From: Lysobacterales bacterium
GTDB lineage: Bacteria > Pseudomonadota > Gammaproteobacteria > Xanthomonadales > SZUA-38
Direction: 5' to 3'
Length of the DNA: 64,000 bases
Assembly (NCBI GenBank): GCA_028285525.1
Contig: JANQOZ010000037.1
Location: 62,001 to 126,000, forward strand
The position numbers were made by a program, and so were the translations under genes. A model generated the notes under the pieces. That model was not told where the DNA came from. It searched no databases and was given only the letters and a program-made list of their open reading frames with translations. Position 1 is the first letter of the stretch. Every line of letters begins with the position of its first letter. Below, piece after piece: positions 1 to 8,098 of the stretch.

Positions 1-1232
1 GCCAGGCCGATCGCCAGGTAGGGGCCCACTGCGCTCTTATAGCCCAGCGCCAGACCAAAGATGATGTTGGTTGCGGTACCGGTCTGACACGACTCGGCCA
101 CCTCTTTCACCGGACCGTAGCTGTCCGAGGTGTAGTACTCGGTCAGCAGACCGACTACCAGGCCGGCAATAAGACCGGTCAGGAAACAGAGGTAAACGCC
201 AAGATTGGTGTAGGTTTCGCCGGCGATGGCGAACTCGGCGGGCACCAGCTGCATGGTCACGAAATACATCGCGATGGCCATCAGAACGCTGGAGATAATC
301 AGCATGCGCTTCAGCGCAGGACCCACCTGACGCTCCAGGGTGACCTTAACCATCAGGATGGTCAGCAGGCTCACCGGGATACCGATGGCTGAGATCACGA
401 TGGGATAAAGCAGCGCATCCACGTTGCCCGCAAAGGCGATCGCGCTAATCACCATCGCGGCGCAGGTGCTCTCGGCGCAGGAGCCAAACAGGTCGGCGCC
501 CATGCCGGCCACGTCGCCCACGTTGTCACCCACGTTATCAGCGATAACCGCCGGGTTGCGGGGATCGTCTTCCGGGATACCGGCTTCAACCTTACCGACG
601 AGGTCGGCGCCAACGTCAGCCGCCTTGGTGAAGATGCCGCCACCGACCCGTGCGAACAGGGCGATTGAGGAACCGCCAAGGCCAAAGCCGGCGATCACTT
701 CCATCAAAATATGCGGCGGAAGCTGCTCAGGCATCACGTACTTGAGGCCGAGGTAGATGAGCAGCATGCCCAGGGAGGCGAGACTCACGAGGGCGAAGCC
801 CATCACGGCGCCGGAGCGAAGCGCAAGATTGAAGGCGTCCGACAGCGACTGGTTCGCTGAAACGGTGGTGCGCACGTTGCCAGCCGTGGCGATTTTCATG
901 CCGATGTAGCCAGAGGCGATGGAAATGATCGCGCCGAAGACAAAGGCGACCGCGGTGTAGATGCCTTCGTTGACGTAATCGGTGTGATGGTCGTCGATGA
1001 GGATCGCGATAATGGCGGCAAACACCACCATAAAGATCGCCATGAACTTGTATTCCTGCTTCAGGAACGCCATCGCGCCGGCAGCAATCGCCGCGTGAAT
1101 TTTCTTCAGCCGGCCACGGATGCCTTCATCCTCGACGCCCATGTCGATGGCCACTTTGCTCACCGAAGATGAATAGAAAAAGGCGACTGCCAGGCCAAAC
1201 AGGCTGAGCGCCAAAACAATTGCTACGGACAT
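1..1232 (-). CDS. hppA: Membrane-bound proton-translocating pyrophosphatase, N-terminal part (runs off window)
   Basis: The reverse strand encodes about 410 residues from an ATG at 1230-1232 and stays open to base 1, so the C-terminal third or so is outside the window. The family hydrolyses pyrophosphate and pumps H+ or Na+ across the inner membrane. The protein is almost wholly hydrophobic helices. It carries the family's acidic loop with successive DNVGDNVGD motifs, followed by GMGADLFGS, and the earlier segment FARVGGGIFTKAADVGADL. The K+-dependence motif (GNTTAA or GNTTKA) should lie beyond base 1, so the subclass and the ion cannot be read here. No close neighbour shares its strand without a gap; the 286 bases upstream probably hold its promoter. 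Confidence 0.93.
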   Translation of the reverse strand, partial: MSVAIVLALSLFGLAVAFFYSSSVSKVAIDMGVEDEGIRGRLKKIHAAIAAGAMAFLKQEYKFMAIFMVVFAAIIAILIDDHHTDYVNEGIYTAVAFVFGAIISIASGYIGMKIATAGNVRTTVSANQSLSDAFNLALRSGAVMGFALVSLASLGMLLIYLGLKYVMPEQLPPHILMEVIAGFGLGGSSIALFARVGGGIFTKAADVGADLVGKVEAGIPEDDPRNPAVIADNVGDNVGDVAGMGADLFGSCAESTCAAMVISAIAFAGNVDALLYPIVISAIGIPVSLLTILMVKVTLERQVGPALKRMLIISSVLMAIAMYFVTMQLVPAEFAIAGETYTNLGVYLCFLTGLIAGLVVGLLTEYYTSDSYGPVKEVAESCQTGTATNIIFGLALGYKSAVGPYLAIGL

Positions 1233-1518
1233 GCCCTGTGCTTCTCCAAATGCATAGTCAAAACTGCTGCGCACCATCCGCATAAAATCCCTGTGCAAAC
1301 CTCAATGAGGCCCGCAAAGTGCTGATTTCTGGGGGTGATGCTCCCTGAACTGATTCTGGTTCTACGTCGACGAACTGTGAAAATGCGGCGTTGAACGGCG
1401 CGAGAGTCTACCACAACCGGCTCCCGGTCGCAGTGGCTGGTGAGAAAAGATTTTGAGGGGATACGCGGGCGGAAAAAACCTGGTCAGGGTGCTGCCGGCC
1501 AGCGTCTGCGCTCAGCGC

Positions 1519-2004
1519 CTAAGATTCGCTTTCCAGGTTCAGGACGTCGAAGTGATGGACGTCCTCGCGTTCCCCCAGGCTGCCGTAGAGGGCGATGGCC
1601 GGCGCGTCTCCCGCGTCGGCCTGAACGAAGGCAACCCACGCACCGCGCTCGACGGCGATCGGCTTCAGCGCCGCAATCAGCGCCCGGGCGATCCCCCGGC
1701 GCCGGTAGTCGGTCTGCACCGCCAGATCGTAGATATAAATTTCGCTGCGCTGCCGCTCGAACTTGCGCAGTTCATACGCCGTGAGGCCGCCAACCACCGC
1801 GTCGTCAGTTAACGCCACCAGCGCGATGAACTCGCGACTGCTCAGCAGCTCTTCGAGGTAGGCGTCAGTCGGCGCTTCGCCGAGATAGGTTTCGGCATCG
1901 TCGAAAGCCTCGCCGAACATCGCGGCCAGCTTGCGTAGCAGCGGCGCGTCATTGGCGCCCAGCCGCAGATATCGATAGCTGTCGCGGTCGGATTCCCGGG
2001 ACAC
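1519..2004 (-). CDS. GNAT acetyltransferase resembling aminoglycoside 3-N-acetyltransferase AAC(3)-I
   Basis: A 161-residue single-domain GNAT protein, the size of AAC(3)-I. From memory it matches that family along its length: FIALVALTDDAVVGGLTAY, then RSEIYIYDLAV, then the acetyl-CoA loop RRRGIARALI (R/Q-x-x-G-x-A), then ADAGDAPAIALYGSLG and EDVHHFD near the C-terminus. AAC(3)-I acetylates the 3-amino group of gentamicin-type aminoglycosides with acetyl-CoA in the cytoplasm. The start is GTG at 2002-2004, with GGAGG about 8 bases upstream. There is no integron, cassette site or mobile gene nearby, so this looks like a resident chromosomal gene. Its native substrate may not be a drug. Confidence 0.8.
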   Translation of the reverse strand: MSRESDRDSYRYLRLGANDAPLLRKLAAMFGEAFDDAETYLGEAPTDAYLEELLSSREFIALVALTDDAVVGGLTAYELRKFERQRSEIYIYDLAVQTDYRRRGIARALIAALKPIAVERGAWVAFVQADAGDAPAIALYGSLGEREDVHHFDVLNLESES

Positions 2005-2028
2005 GTCCGAACCTCCGGTGATCTGTAC

Positions 2029-2472
2029 CTACGCCGCGGCGCTTGCGGAAGGCGATGACGGACTCAGGCGACCGCCGATGGCGGAGGCCAGCCAGCCCAT
2101 GGGGAGGTAGGCAACGATCAGATCCAGCGCGACAAACCAGATCGGGGCCGGGATCATCGTTGCTGCGGCAACGCCGCCGCCAAGAAAAATTGCGCCGACG
2201 ATCAGCGCCATCCCGGTTCTTCGACCTCGGGCGAACAGGTAGGCTACCAGCGCCCCGACGAGCGTACCCAGCGCGTGCGCAAGGAACGGAAATACAAAGT
2301 GTCTGGGTTCGAGCAGATGGGCGGAGGCCTGGAGGCTTTCCGTGCTCGTGACGTCGAAGCCGGGCGGCGGCGCGATCACCATCGGTCCTACGGTGACCAG
2401 CCCCATGTTCACAACGCTGCCGACGACCAGACCGGCCACGACGGCCAGCACGTTTCTCACAGTGGTGTTCAT
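2029..2472 (-). CDS. Small four-helix membrane protein, function unknown
   Basis: A 147-residue protein with about four hydrophobic segments: residues 7-30, a long segment near 64-84 containing FPFLAHALGTLVGALVAYLF, then about 89-108 and 112-133. A loop between the first two carries APPPGFDVTSTESL. The C-terminus is a short Ser/Ala/Pro tail. The ATG start is at 2470-2472. It lies 24 bases upstream of the acetyltransferase on the same strand and may be cotranscribed with it. I do not recognise the family and see no catalytic motif. Confidence 0.7.
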   Translation of the reverse strand: MNTTVRNVLAVVAGLVVGSVVNMGLVTVGPMVIAPPPGFDVTSTESLQASAHLLEPRHFVFPFLAHALGTLVGALVAYLFARGRRTGMALIVGAIFLGGGVAAATMIPAPIWFVALDLIVAYLPMGWLASAIGGRLSPSSPSASAAA

Positions 2473-2497
2473 GCGCTGCAGGATAGCATTCCGCTAA

Positions 2498-2884
2498 CTA
2501 CTGATCCTGCGTCGGCTTCTCCCGATGCACCACCACCAGATAAGCGGCGCCGACAAGCGCGGCGCCGTAGATCAGCAGCGACGAATCCAGTGAGGCAAAC
2601 TCGTAGCTGTCATGGCCGGAGAACAGCGTGTGCAGGCCAGCGTGAATCACCAGAAACGCGGAGGTCCAGTAGCGCGCCCTCGCTCGGAGCTTGAGGTTCA
2701 GACTGGCGATCAGACCAATCAGCAGCGCGAACAGCGGAATGTGGCCAAGCAGGAAGACTCGTTGGCCAACAGGGTCGGCTAGAAAGCTCGTCAGCGGCAG
2801 GACCAGCCACTCGTGGTTCAGCATGGCGTCCATTTCGTGGGTCAGCAGCAAGGCCAGGCCCAGGTAAAACAAAACATCTTTCAC
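2498..2884 (-). CDS. Small multi-pass membrane protein (possibly DUF6713-like)
   Basis: A 128-residue, four-helix inner-membrane protein. The first helix contains LLLTHEMDAMLNHEWL, with conserved-looking His, Glu and Asp residues inside or beside the membrane. A third helix has FLVIHAGLHTLFSGH, which adds more His residues. This His/Glu pattern resembles small proteins grouped as DUF6713; the assignment is from memory and tentative. The start is GTG at 2882-2884. It is codirectional with the membrane protein downstream, 25 bases apart, so the two may be cotranscribed. No function can be assigned. Confidence 0.68.
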   Translation of the reverse strand: MKDVLFYLGLALLLTHEMDAMLNHEWLVLPLTSFLADPVGQRVFLLGHIPLFALLIGLIASLNLKLRARARYWTSAFLVIHAGLHTLFSGHDSYEFASLDSSLLIYGAALVGAAYLVVVHREKPTQDQ

Positions 2885-2927
2885 TTAACTCAGCTCCCCC
2901 ATGGCGCCTGAGGGAAAGCTGACAGGC

Positions 2928-3545
2928 TTAGAAGTCAGCCTTCCTTTTCAGCTTGAATCGTACCCCAACAGTCTGAACCTCATCGACCACTTTTACCGCT
3001 CGCACGTTGCCAAGGTCCCCGGCTTTGTCCGACTTCTTGCGCAGCGCCGTGGAGACCTGCGGATCGTCAGCGAAAAACACCTTCGGCGCCCACTGTCGAC
3101 CGAACTTTTCGGACTCGAGCGTAAAGTGAATGTGGCCCGGTTCCCGCCCCAGATGATCAGCGGCCGGGCGAATGGTCTCGAAGCGAAAAACGCCTACCGA
3201 ATCGGTTTCGGCCCAACCCTGAAGTCGCCAGGTTTTGCTGGCCTTGTCATCCTTTCCGAACTCGTAGCCGGCGCTGTCGCGATGATACGCATGCACCGCC
3301 ACGCCAGCCGCGGGGCTGCCGTCGGGGTTCAGCACCAGGCCCAGGATCACCAGCGGACTACCCGGCTCTTCGGCAGAGGCGATTCGGCCGCTAGTCAGCA
3401 GACGCTTCGGCCGCTGCTTCTGCGCCTCCTGCCAGCTTGCCAGCCATGCGGGATCCACGTCGGCGAAGGTCGCCGGCGCGGTGGCCAGTAGTCCCAGAAT
3501 GATCAGTGCAAGGGTAATCAGCGCCCGCCGCGTTCGTTTTGCCAT
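2928..3545 (-). CDS. Secreted intradiol ring-cleavage dioxygenase-like protein, degenerate iron site
   Basis: A 205-residue protein with a Sec-type signal peptide (about residues 1-28, ending ATAPATFA). ATG at 3543-3545 is preferred over an upstream TTG because GGAAGG sits about 8 bases before it and the signal peptide then starts cleanly with MAKRTRR. The body has the beta-sandwich signature of intradiol dioxygenases: NPDGSPAAGVAVHAYH, AGYEF (Y94, matching the first iron Tyr), TDSVGVFRFETIRPA, and PGHIHF (H138 and H140, the two iron His). The second iron Tyr normally follows in a PGPY-type segment, but here the segment reads RPAADH. It may be a non-catalytic or altered secreted relative. No aromatic catabolic genes are adjacent. 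Confidence 0.72.
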   Translation of the reverse strand: MAKRTRRALITLALIILGLLATAPATFADVDPAWLASWQEAQKQRPKRLLTSGRIASAEEPGSPLVILGLVLNPDGSPAAGVAVHAYHRDSAGYEFGKDDKASKTWRLQGWAETDSVGVFRFETIRPAADHLGREPGHIHFTLESEKFGRQWAPKVFFADDPQVSTALRKKSDKAGDLGNVRAVKVVDEVQTVGVRFKLKRKADF

Positions 3546-3654
3546 CAGCCAACCTTCCGCCACAAATGTTGGAACACGTTAGGCGCGGGAATCAGCGTCG
3601 GCAAGGTGGGTTTCGACGGGGCGGTTTGCGCATGCGACGAGCTGTGCCCCAGCC

Positions 3655-4656
3655 TCAGGCGGACTCAAACTCCTCGGTATCGATGTCCTGCTGAGTGGCG
3701 GCGCCGTAGCGGGCGCCGCTCACGTTTGCCTGGCTGACAATCTCCCCGACGCGATCGAGGGTTTCCATGGACAGGTTCACCGACCCGGCGCCAAGGTTAT
3801 CAACCAGATGGTCCTGGCGGGTGGTGCCTGGGATCACGTGAACGTGGTCGCCCTGGGCGAGCGTCCAGGCCAGCGACAGCTGCGCCGGCGTACAACCGGC
3901 ATCTTCGGCCAGCCCGATAAACTCAGCGTGCCACGACAGGTTCTTCTCATAGTGCGGCGTCTTAAACCGCGGCATGTTCCGGCGTATATCTCCGTCGGCC
4001 AGCTCATCCGGTCGAGGACAGCGTGCGGTAAGAAATCCCCGGCCCACCGGCGAAAAGGCGACGAAAGCCGCGCCAATCTCCCGGCAGGCGCTGAGCACGC
4101 CAAGCTCCGGGTTCCGGGTCCACGGAGAGTATTCCGACTGCACCGCCGTCACCGGAAATTCCCCATGCGCTCGATGAAGCGTCTGAGCGGACACCTCAGA
4201 CAGGCCCACCGCGCGGATCTTGCCCTGTTCAACGAAGCGGCCCAGCGTGCCCACGCTGTCTTCAATAGGCACCTGTGGATCGAGTCGGTGCAGGTAGTAC
4301 AAGTCGATTACGTCGGTCTGCAGCCGGGTCAGCGAAGCGTCAATCTGCCGGCCCAGCGTGGCGGGCGTGCCGTCGATGATTCGACCGCTATCGCCGATGG
4401 TCATGCCGCACTTCGAGGCGAGGAACAGCCGGCTGCGCTGAGTCCTGATGGTCTTACCCACCAACGTTTCGTTGTGCCCGTTGCCATAGAGGGTAGCCGT
4501 GTCGAAATGGATCACGCCCAGCTCGAGCGCACGGTTGAGTAGCGCCTCTGCTTCGGCTTCTGGCAGGGGCGGGCCGTAAGCGTGAGAGAGGTTCATGCAC
4601 CCCAGCCCGATAGAAGGAATTCTTAGGCCGGCGAGGTCACGCGGTGGATTCAGCAT
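3655..4656 (-). CDS. Aldo/keto reductase
   Basis: A 333-residue (beta/alpha)8 cytoplasmic oxidoreductase of the AKR superfamily, expected to use NADPH to reduce aldehydes or ketones. The catalytic tetrad is complete: D52 and Y57 in FDTATLYGNG, K82 in LASKCG, and H123 in YYLHRLD. The C-terminal cofactor segment is also present (VIPGTTRQDHLVDNLGA). GLGCMNLSHAYG at residues 17-28 is typical of the AKR subgroup related to YajO and plant AKR13-type enzymes. The ATG start is at 4654-4656. It is monocistronic by spacing, and the substrate cannot be inferred from its neighbours. Confidence 0.93.
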   Translation of the reverse strand: MLNPPRDLAGLRIPSIGLGCMNLSHAYGPPLPEAEAEALLNRALELGVIHFDTATLYGNGHNETLVGKTIRTQRSRLFLASKCGMTIGDSGRIIDGTPATLGRQIDASLTRLQTDVIDLYYLHRLDPQVPIEDSVGTLGRFVEQGKIRAVGLSEVSAQTLHRAHGEFPVTAVQSEYSPWTRNPELGVLSACREIGAAFVAFSPVGRGFLTARCPRPDELADGDIRRNMPRFKTPHYEKNLSWHAEFIGLAEDAGCTPAQLSLAWTLAQGDHVHVIPGTTRQDHLVDNLGAGSVNLSMETLDRVGEIVSQANVSGARYGAATQQDIDTEEFESA

Positions 4657-4729
4657 CGATCGGAGTCTTAAGCGCCAAAGACGCCGGGATCATAGAAGCT
4701 GAGCGCTACGGGGTAAACCCGTCGACCAA

Positions 4730-5473
4730 CTAAACCGGTAGTGTCTTCCAGTTTTTCATGTGGGCCGTGACGCGGGGGGTGTGGGCGAGGCACGACCAGG
4801 AAACGATCGCCCACTTATAGCCTGAAATAATCGGCATCGACTGGTGGCTGAAGAGATGGTTCGAGGGAAAGAACACCAGGTCGCCTGCCCGGGGCTTATA
4901 CGTGAAGTTGAGCACGTCGAACTGCAGCTCGCCGCCTTCGTAGTCGTCGTTGAGGTAAATGAGGAGGCTGACGTCGCGGTCTCGGATCCGATACCAGCGC
5001 TGAGCCTGCCGATCGAACTGCTCCCCATCGCAGTGCAGCACATATTTGCCGCCCGGCGGGTACCGCAGGATGTAGGGCGGTTCAAAGCGCTGAACCGGCG
5101 AACCGTAGCGCGTACCGACCTGTTCCTTCAGCGCCTTGCGCACCCAGGCCTGCATGACCGACTCACGCTTGCCCATGTTGACCGCTTGCGTCACGCGGCC
5201 GGGATCTCTGACCTGTACGTTCTTTTCCGGCGTCGAGCGCTCCTTGTCGATCATCATCAGCCACTTGCGCTCCTGTTTCTGGGCGAAGCGCAGAAGCTGT
5301 TTTCGCTCCGCCGGCGTGACGAAGTCATGCACAACGTGGAGCTGGACCGGGTAGGGACGATCGGGCGCGGGATTGCCGCAGCAGTCCTGAAAGGGCTTTC
5401 CGCTGCCGCAGTAGCAAACGTTTTCAGGCTTGGGGCGCAGACTGGGAACGTAGTGTCTGGCGGGCAGATTCAT
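4730..5473 (-). CDS. 2-oxoglutarate/Fe(II) oxygenase (prolyl-4-hydroxylase type) with N-terminal SEC-C zinc motif
   Basis: A 247-residue protein in two parts. Residues about 18-34 form a SEC-C zinc motif (C20-x-C22, then C31-C32, in YCGSGKPFQDCCG). The rest is a P4H-like double-stranded beta-helix: H147 and D149 in YVLHCDGE, distal H210 in LFSHQSMP, and K220 in SGYKWAIVSW as the 2-oxoglutarate-binding basic residue. Such enzymes hydroxylate protein or small-molecule substrates. The SEC-C finger commonly marks protein-interacting factors, so a protein substrate is plausible. The ATG start is at 5471-5473. Neighbours give no substrate hint. Confidence 0.88.
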   Translation of the reverse strand: MNLPARHYVPSLRPKPENVCYCGSGKPFQDCCGNPAPDRPYPVQLHVVHDFVTPAERKQLLRFAQKQERKWLMMIDKERSTPEKNVQVRDPGRVTQAVNMGKRESVMQAWVRKALKEQVGTRYGSPVQRFEPPYILRYPPGGKYVLHCDGEQFDRQAQRWYRIRDRDVSLLIYLNDDYEGGELQFDVLNFTYKPRAGDLVFFPSNHLFSHQSMPIISGYKWAIVSWSCLAHTPRVTAHMKNWKTLPV

Positions 5474-5570
5474 AGCGGTGGGCCGGTGGCGGAAAGTTTG
5501 AGGAGGACCGGCTCAGTATAGTCCCCCGCCGCACCAGGGTCGAAGGCTCTTTCGGGCGCCGGCGCAGCGC

Positions 5571-7082
5571 TCAGGCAGACGACGTTTCAGCCGCCGGGGC
5601 GGATTGCCCCCAGCCGGCGAGCGCGCCATAGATCATCAGCGGCGGCAGCGCCACCAGCGTCGCGATGGCGGCGGTCACGCCGGGATTGGCGAACGACACC
5701 GGGCTGTCCGGAAATACGCTGGCGCCGCCAAAATAAAGGCCAAAATGCACCGCCAGCGCGACCGCTGAGGCGATCCACACCGGCACCAGCCTGGGCAAGG
5801 GGAAGATCACACCCGCCAGGAGCGGCGGCGAGGCGGCGACGGCCAGCCCGTAAACCCCCACCTGTCCAAAGACCCCCAGCAGCCGCGGTGGATTAAGATT
5901 GATGATAAACGCGGCGATGGCAACGACGATCAGCACGCCATGACTGATGCGCAGCGCCAGCTTCATGCGCTGCTCCGACGTCATCCCGCCACCCAGCAGA
6001 TTGAGCGCCAGGTCGTTGGCCGCGATGGTGGAAAGCCCCACCAGCAGGCCGTCGAGCGTCGACATTGCCGCGGCGAGCAGCACGACCGCAATCACCGTAA
6101 ACACCCAGTCCGGGAAAACCGTCTTGAGGTAGACGGTCATCACCAGGTCCTGGCGAAAAGCGCCGCTGGCCGGATCGATCAGCGCCGTTTCCGGCACCAC
6201 CAGGTGCGCGACAAAGCCGACGGTCACCAGCAGAGCAAAAAGCGTAAAAACACCGCAGAAGATCCACAGGTAGCTACGTACCGCCGCGTCGTCTTTGACG
6301 TAAAGCGCCTTGGTCAGGATGTGGGGCTGGCAAACGAGGACCGCGCCGATGACAAAACCCGCAACGTAGATCGAAAAGACGTCGTTGAAGAGCTGTCCGT
6401 CACCCTTTACGGGTGCGACGAGGCCGGGATCGATAGCCCGCAGCTGCTCGATGATCGGTTCGCTCTGTCCGAGCACCACATAAGCCACCGAAGCGAGGAT
6501 CAGGACGGATACGCCGATCATCAGCGTACCCTGAAGCACGTTGGTCAGGACGTGCGCGTAGGTCCCGCCGACGAGCACGTAGCCGGTCACAAAAATCAGC
6601 GTGAGGGCAAGCGCCTGGGTATTGGTCAGGCCAAGCAGCGGCTGCATGACAATCGAGATGCCGCCCACCAGCAGCACCACAAAGGCGAATGACAGAAGGG
6701 CCAGCACCGAGAAGTACAGCGCAAAAGCGGACGAGTCGTAGCGTCGCCCAATCCAGTCCGGGATGGTCAGCGCGCCGGACTGGGCGCCGATGCGTCGAAA
6801 GCGAAACGACAGGATGGTGAGCATGGTGAAAAAACCGATGCACAGGCCGGGCACGAGGTGGAACCAGGCGGAGAAGCCGTCGACGTAGATGAAACCCGGA
6901 TTGATGATGAAGGTTGCCGCTGACGCGGTGCTCGCAGCCAGCGTCACCCCGACCACGTAAGGATTCATGTCGCCGTTGCCGATGGCAAAGCTGCCAAAGC
7001 CTCGCGTCTGCCGGAACCCCAGCCAGCCGAGCCACGACGTGGCGACCAGGTAGGCCGCAAACAGCCCCCAGGCGAGGGTCAC
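5571..7082 (-). CDS. Solute:sodium symporter (SSS family)
   Basis: A 503-residue multi-pass inner-membrane transporter of the SSS/SLC5 family, with about 13 helices. Landmarks are GVTLAASTASAATFIINPGF in helix 2, GALTIPDWIGRRYDS in the next loop, a helix reading GYVLVGGTYAHVLTNVLQG, and AAAMSTLDGLLVGLS near residue 350. The start is set at GTG 7080-7082, which overlaps the TGA of the upstream depolymerase gene by 4 bases (GTGA). An upstream extension of 31 basic residues in the same frame is unlikely to be real. It is the last gene of a four-gene coupled operon with a depolymerase, a hydrolase and an acyl-CoA ligase, so it probably imports the released hydroxy- or carboxylic acid with Na+. 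Confidence 0.92.
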   Translation of the reverse strand: MTLAWGLFAAYLVATSWLGWLGFRQTRGFGSFAIGNGDMNPYVVGVTLAASTASAATFIINPGFIYVDGFSAWFHLVPGLCIGFFTMLTILSFRFRRIGAQSGALTIPDWIGRRYDSSAFALYFSVLALLSFAFVVLLVGGISIVMQPLLGLTNTQALALTLIFVTGYVLVGGTYAHVLTNVLQGTLMIGVSVLILASVAYVVLGQSEPIIEQLRAIDPGLVAPVKGDGQLFNDVFSIYVAGFVIGAVLVCQPHILTKALYVKDDAAVRSYLWIFCGVFTLFALLVTVGFVAHLVVPETALIDPASGAFRQDLVMTVYLKTVFPDWVFTVIAVVLLAAAMSTLDGLLVGLSTIAANDLALNLLGGGMTSEQRMKLALRISHGVLIVVAIAAFIINLNPPRLLGVFGQVGVYGLAVAASPPLLAGVIFPLPRLVPVWIASAVALAVHFGLYFGGASVFPDSPVSFANPGVTAAIATLVALPPLMIYGALAGWGQSAPAAETSSA

Positions 7083-8098
7083 AGCTCGGAACCGGCGAGC
7101 TGGTCCAGCGCGGCCTTGATTGCGGCGATCTGCGGCGCAGACCGTGCGAGATACTCTCCGTCGGTGTAGCCCCACCAGTCCCAGCAGCCGAGCGGGTTCA
7201 TCGGCGCCAAGGAGGACGCCTTGACCTGCGGATACACGATGATCAGGTCGAGCGCATCTGCCCAGCGGTTAAAGCCGGCCTGCTGAATATAGGCATCACC
7301 GACCACCTCCGATGACTGCTGGCAGCCGTGGAGCGAGACGTGGATGCCGCAGCGATCCCCGGCCGCGCACTGTGGCGGCAAGTACACGCTCGCTTCCTCC
7401 AGCAGGCTGGCGGCCTTGGCCCCAGGGACCGCTACAGGCACAACCGCTCCGCTCCCATCTCCCGACGCCTCCACATCCGGGCTGTCGTAAAGAATCTTCA
7501 GCATCTCGCCCGCTGCGTCAAAGCCGCAGGCGTTGATGTAGGGGGAGACAAACTCGCCGCATTCGGCGCCCTGATCGACGGTGGGAATACCGTGCGCCGC
7601 CGGCACCGTGTCCAGCTGCACAGAAAGGCCGGTAGCTCGGCCGAACTCGCCATAAAAGACTCCCGCAGCGTCAACCACATCGCTGGCAACTGCCGTGTCC
7701 GCACCGCCCGAAAACAGCCACACCCTGTCGCCATCGAGGTGGCTAAGCGGATCGATTGCCCCGGCGTCTGCCAGCGCCCGAGCGTTGGCCACGGCCGAGT
7801 CCAGCTCAAAATCACCGCCCTTGGTGCACAGCGACAGCGCCCGCGTAACGTCGCCCCGGGCGCACCACCAGGGGCCGGCGGCAATGATGCCGGCGCCGCT
7901 GAACACCCGTGAGTGCGCCAGGTGAAGCTGGCTGGCCATAAACCCGCCGGACGACAGCCCCGACAGCGTGATTCGCGACGCGTCGATGCTGAGGCGGCCT
8001 AGCGGGTCAGCTTCCACGTCGGTCGGCGTGGTCGCCTCCTGGCGGTCGCACGCGGCCAGCAGCAGGCAAAGGATTGCGGTGATGATGGGTCTTTTCAT
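7079..8098 (-). CDS. Poly(3-hydroxybutyrate) depolymerase-like lipoprotein esterase
   Basis: A 339-residue protein from ATG at 8096-8098. The N-terminus is a lipoprotein signal with lipobox LAAC at residues 14-17, so it is probably anchored at the cell envelope. The lipase box is G47-L-S49-S-G51, as in type-2 catalytic PHB depolymerases (GLSSGGFMA). Further on come RCGIHVSLHGCQQ, AGFNRWADAL and GCWDWWGY, all family landmarks. It would hydrolyse polyhydroxyalkanoate or a similar ester to hydroxy acids. Its ATG overlaps the upstream hydrolase stop by 4 bases (ATGA), and its stop overlaps the symporter start. The longer reading frame upstream of this ATG has no lipoprotein logic. Confidence 0.88.
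   Translation of the reverse strand: MKRPIITAILCLLLAACDRQEATTPTDVEADPLGRLSIDASRITLSGLSSGGFMASQLHLAHSRVFSGAGIIAAGPWWCARGDVTRALSLCTKGGDFELDSAVANARALADAGAIDPLSHLDGDRVWLFSGGADTAVASDVVDAAGVFYGEFGRATGLSVQLDTVPAAHGIPTVDQGAECGEFVSPYINACGFDAAGEMLKILYDSPDVEASGDGSGAVVPVAVPGAKAASLLEEASVYLPPQCAAGDRCGIHVSLHGCQQSSEVVGDAYIQQAGFNRWADALDLIIVYPQVKASSLAPMNPLGCWDWWGYTDGEYLARSAPQIAAIKAALDQLAGSEL

Noticed and set aside
5940..6692. Long plus-strand open frame (250 codons) antisense to the symporter
   Set aside because: It has no recognisable fold, is rich in His/Arg/Gln as expected from a GC-rich shadow frame, and lies wholly within a clear SSS transporter gene on the other strand.
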